Source of the DNA: Chionis minor
Taxonomy: Eukaryota > Chordata > Aves > Charadriiformes > Chionididae
Direction: 5' to 3'
DNA: 64,000 nucleotides
Assembly: GCA_013398295.1 (NCBI GenBank)
Contig: VZSF01003318.1
Location: 62,001 to 126,000, forward strand
Shown here: in pieces, positions 60,701 through 64,000 of the stretch
Layout: each line of letters opens with the position of its first letter
Position numbering within the stretch: position 1 is the stretch's first letter
Translations under genes and position numbers: made by a program
Notes under the pieces: model-generated
What the model was told of the DNA's origin: nothing
Database searches by the model: none
Seen by the model: only the letters and a program-made list of their open reading frames with translations

Positions 60701-62800
60701 GTAGCCATAGTGACAATTGCTTACAGGACAATAGCTGGAATGAGGTGATGCTCCAGGAAGTCACAATTCATTATAACAACTCATTTTAATCATAGTTTCA
60801 TAGTCAGCACAAGAGCTGAAGTCAACAAGTTTTTCAAGTTTGAATCATGGGCTGATCCCCTGTGGAGAGGCTCCATGGAGTCCCTGCATACTTGGCCATA
60901 AACATTACTGTGAACAGTGCCAGACGTAGCAATCTGAAACCTGTCTCTGCCTGTTTTTTATAGTGGGCAATACTGGAGCCATGACCCAGGGACAAAAGCA
61001 ATCTTTAGTTTGAGCCTATAATGCCCTCTCCAAGCTAGCAGCCCTTGTGGCACCAGGCCATAGTTATTATACGTTATTCTTTACACATATTTTTTCAGGT
61101 AAAAGTTAAGAAGACGAAAATCCATGTTCCAGCCTAGCAGAGTAATATTTTTTATACCATGACACTTGTATTACATGACTGTGCTACGGCATGAGGGTGT
61201 AAGAATTTGAAGATGCAAAGGCTGCTCTTGGAGGGGGACAGACATGGTGCTGCCTTCTGTCATTACTACTAGTTTGCAGCAGGCTCAGGCATAAAACCCT
61301 CCAGACTTTGGTATTTGGGTTTGCCCTATTAGAAATCGGCTTGTTCTGTAAGGGAGCCGGTATTTATAATAAGAGGATCAGAGCCCTGGAGTAAAACGGG
61401 GGGCAAAAAGACAACACAGTCACAGTGCAAGGACAACATGTGCCTAGGACAAGAGGGGAAAAGTGGAAAAGGGGAAGAGAGATTGAGTGGAAACCATGAC
61501 AGGGTAGGCTTCATGAGGCATAACAGTTCACAATTTACCAAAGCTTTTTCTAGGTCTCCTACAAACAGGAGAGCAACCGAGGCTGCTTTTATACATTCTG
61601 CATTGAGGTCAGAATTTGGAAAATGCATTAGAGATGCAACACCAAGTTTAGAGGATATCCTCTCCCCTGCATCTGATAGGTAATGGTCACAAAGTCAAAC
61701 ACCAGTCCATCAGGTCTGCGGGTAAGATAGAATGAAATAGGACAACTGCGTGTCTCTGATAATTTTCAATATAATTTTAAAATGGTAGCCTGCTAGTTAA
61801 ATAAAAATAATAGATGTTCTTTCTCAATCAAATTAGGTTTTTTCCAGGATCCTAAATAAGATAACAGTAATGTCATAAAATGCGATATTAGAATTTATAC
61901 ATGTAAATTATAAGAAAAGGAGACTTTTAAGAAACACATTTTACGTACAGTGAAGTTGCAATTTGAACCACAGATTTCCATTAATAAATGTAACTGCAAG
62001 AAATAGTATTCAAGGAGTTTAAGCAAACTATCAGAGTGATATTTCTAGATGCAAAGTAATTAAAATTATCTTCAGAATGATCTCCAAATTAAAAGTGACA
62101 CACTGAAGGATGACTTAATTTGTTCTCTGACATTGAGTAAAGTAGGTTTCTATTGCCTAGAAATGTAAAACAAACAACTGTAAACACCCAAACTGCAGAT
62201 TCCAAAGGAAATACATTGAAACCGAAAATATTCCTTGTGAATCACAGTCTTCCTAATCTTAGCACAGTAGCTTTCTGCATAATTGGGTTTTGCTGCTCCA
62301 CCTGAAAAAATGATCACATTATAAAAATGCACTGGTTAAACAAGCAACATTTTTAGGTTTATTTGGGAAGGTAAGTAATCTCTTGGTTTCTATGCATACA
62401 TGTACATGAAGAGTGTGCAAAAAAGACACTGCAAGCCCTACATGCCCAAAACAACCCTATACACACTCCATCAACAAATCAATATAATGCTCACTGGCAA
62501 GCAATCAAAAGTTAGAAAACAACGAGCTTAAAAATGTCATACAACTTGAATTCAGCTCTTTTGCACTGCCTTTTTTATACAGTCTTTCACTGGACCTTTA
62601 TTTTTCCCATGGGACCCTACTACAATTATTGGTCAAAGGGAACAATGCCCACTGAAGAGACAGATCCTATTTTTTTTTTTCCCCAATTAATACATTTTTC
62701 CCCCACTGCGCATTAGAATTGCTCACTCCCTCATAGTCTTTTTCAGTGGTGTCCATCACTGTTGACCTCTTCTGAAAGTCAGTGAAGACCTATGCCCCAA
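57740..62800. other. Long non-coding stretch, no gene recognised
   Basis: Strongly AT-rich, especially 57840-58180 with TAATTA-like and ATGCAT-like words. Open frames, including 60436-60764 on the minus strand, have no family match. No CR1 until 62803. Confidence 0.5.
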
Positions 62801-62802
62801 GC

Positions 62803-63000
62803 CCCTGTAGGCTTGCAGGATTGCCCAGAGAAGTTGTGGATGCCCCATTCCTGGAAGTGTCCAAGGCCAGGCTGGATGGGGCTTTGATTAAGCAGGTCTA
62901 GTGGGAGGTGTCCTTGCCCACGGCAGGGGGGTTGGAACTAGATGATCTTTAAGATCCCCTCCAACCCAAAGCATGATTCTATTCTACGATTCTATGATTG
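62803..63000 (+). mobile_element. CR1 LINE, short 3' fragment
   Basis: About 200 bases of CR1 3' untranslated region, starting at 'ggattgcccagagaagttgtgg', passing 'aggctggatggggctttga' and 'gggaggtgtccttgcccac', and ending 'gattctatgattg'. It is the same subgroup as the copies at 14512 and 22735 but in the opposite orientation. The tail repeat is well kept. Confidence 0.95.
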
Positions 63001-63126
63001 TTCTCACTTTGAAAATGGAAAAGAAGTCACTCACCAGTATCTACTAATTGCAGGATCTCAGCTTAAGAAGAGCATAGCTTAGTTGCCAGAGGTTTTAGTA
63101 ATGCACAGTACTTTATTTTTACTTAG
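63001..63126. other. Short unique spacer after CR1
   Basis: No feature of its own. It ends in the pyrimidine-rich run that could act as the acceptor for the next interval. Confidence 0.5.
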
Positions 63127-63255
63127 CGAATATACCTCATGGATATCATCTTTTCAAAGCAGCTTATCACCTCCACAAATCAGACACTGACTCTCACAAG
63201 CACTGAAGACTACACTGAGGGAGAAGAGCTTTACTTAACTGACTTCAGAAAGTTT
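63127..63255 (+). other. Candidate 129-base coding exon (unconfirmed)
   Basis: A strong acceptor (TTATTTTTACTTAG) is followed by 129 open bases, exactly 43 codons in phase 0, and then the strong donor TTT|GTAAGTGA. The predicted segment includes TSTNQTLTLTSTEDYTEGEE and LYLTDFRKF, mixed and protein-like. I do not recognise it. Exact codon length plus both good splice sites makes it one of the better candidates, but decoy exons are common. Confidence 0.22.
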
Positions 63256-63259
63256 GTAA

Positions 63260-64000
63260 GTGATATTAGGACACGAAGAGGGCTAAAATTCATTTCTAGG
63301 ATCAGAGGCAAATGTCTAATCCTGGAGTCTTTATTTCCTTTTCTCTTTCATTACATAGACTTTGATTCTGTAACAAAGCAGGCAGAAGTCTGACACATAG
63401 CTAATTCCTCTATAAAATTCTGACTTACACCCTGAGCACCATCTTAAGGTTGCACAAGCAACCTTATACCCGCTGTTTTCTCTCAATACAGTTATTTTGC
63501 AAAATTTTCTTCCTTTTAAAAACAACAGAAAGGAGAGTCCCTGGAAAATCTATTATGTATCGTTACCTTGATGCATGGGCTTAATAACCTTGGATAGTTA
63601 CCATCAGCTTCCTTCACCGAGCTAACAGAGCAGAAGAAAGTACTTTTAAGTTGCTCGTGTCTCTGGGCTGACCACTAGCAGAAGATGGGCACATATTTTG
63701 TCAGTGGGCGTTGCAGCCCTTGGAGAAAAACAGAGGTATCATGGATACAGGGATTGTTTCCAGCTTTGGGGAGCGAGTACTAACAACCAGCCACTTCCAA
63801 CCTGTCTCCTCACCACCAATCTCTCTTCACCCTACTCTGCTCAGAGAGCTTTCCAAGGAGGACAAGTCCTTCATAGCGGGATGACTGTCAGTCTTACCCC
63901 TCTCTGTCATTTCCCATGTTCCTTCTCCCAAAGTTTTGCAGTTTTTTGCAGTCAAACTTCTGTAAGGATTTTAATAATGGCAAAATCAGACATTTTCCCT
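63260..64000. other. Non-coding stretch to window end
   Basis: No gene or repeat is recognised. The 63139 frame runs on to 63393 beyond the putative donor without recognisable content. Confidence 0.5.

Noticed and set aside
60436..60764. Overlapping minus-strand frames with a CPKC motif
   Set aside because: A single Cys pair is not a zinc finger. No partner cysteines, no clear splice sites and no family match.
1..64000. tRNA, rRNA, spliceosomal RNA, CRISPR array, telomeric repeat or mitochondrial insert
   Set aside because: Scanned by eye for hallmark sequences of each. None was found.

Overview
This window reads as non-coding nuclear DNA from a bird. The main evidence is five well-preserved CR1 LINE retrotransposons. 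All are 5'-truncated and end in the avian CR1 3' tail, short repeats of the ATTCTATGA type. Older, eroded CR1-like pieces are also present. There is no operon-like coding, no rRNA or tRNA, and no CRISPR array. The sequence is mostly AT-rich with few CpGs, as expected for a gene-poor or intronic stretch of a large avian chromosome. I recognise no protein-coding gene. The only recognisable coding homology is decayed CR1 reverse transcriptase.

Layout. 1-2.1 kb: an ancient CR1 piece abutting a compact GC-rich block. 4.6-5.2 kb: a possible short exon and a perfect 13-bp inverted repeat. 8.3-9.3 kb: a young CR1 followed by a GC-rich patch with a hairpin and a 29-bp tandem duplication. 13.9 kb: a possible exon on the minus strand. 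14.5-15.1 kb: the longest CR1 (minus strand), followed by a G16 run. 17.2-18.0 kb: the best promoter-like patch, with clustered CpGs, an RFX/X-box-like site and a short open frame. 18.8-19.5 kb: ancient CR1. 22.7-23.3 kb: a CR1 (minus strand) with a template-switch-like change. 24.9-25.4 kb: the longest open frame, probably inside an old insertion. 27.3-27.7 kb: CR1. 29.9-30.4 kb: ancient CR1. 35.3-36.9 kb: a GC-richer segment. 38.67 kb: a perfect 42-bp alternating purine-pyrimidine tract. 45.4 kb: a second small CpG cluster with a CCAAT box. 46.6 kb: an old palindromic amniote repeat. 53.0-53.3 kb: a 269-bp element with perfect 14-bp terminal inverted repeats. 55.8 kb: a pre-miRNA-sized hairpin. 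57.7 kb: an old repeat. 62.8-63.0 kb: a short CR1. 63.1 kb: a further exon-like interval.

Nothing shows genes working together here. The repeats record successive CR1 activity. The old copies are heavily mutated, while the young copies can still be read by eye. The parts that could carry function are the CpG/X-box patch at 17.2-18.0 kb, the exon-like intervals, the hairpin at 55.8 kb and the inverted-repeat element at 53.0 kb. All of these are hypotheses from sequence pattern alone. I did not find a convincing new biological system.
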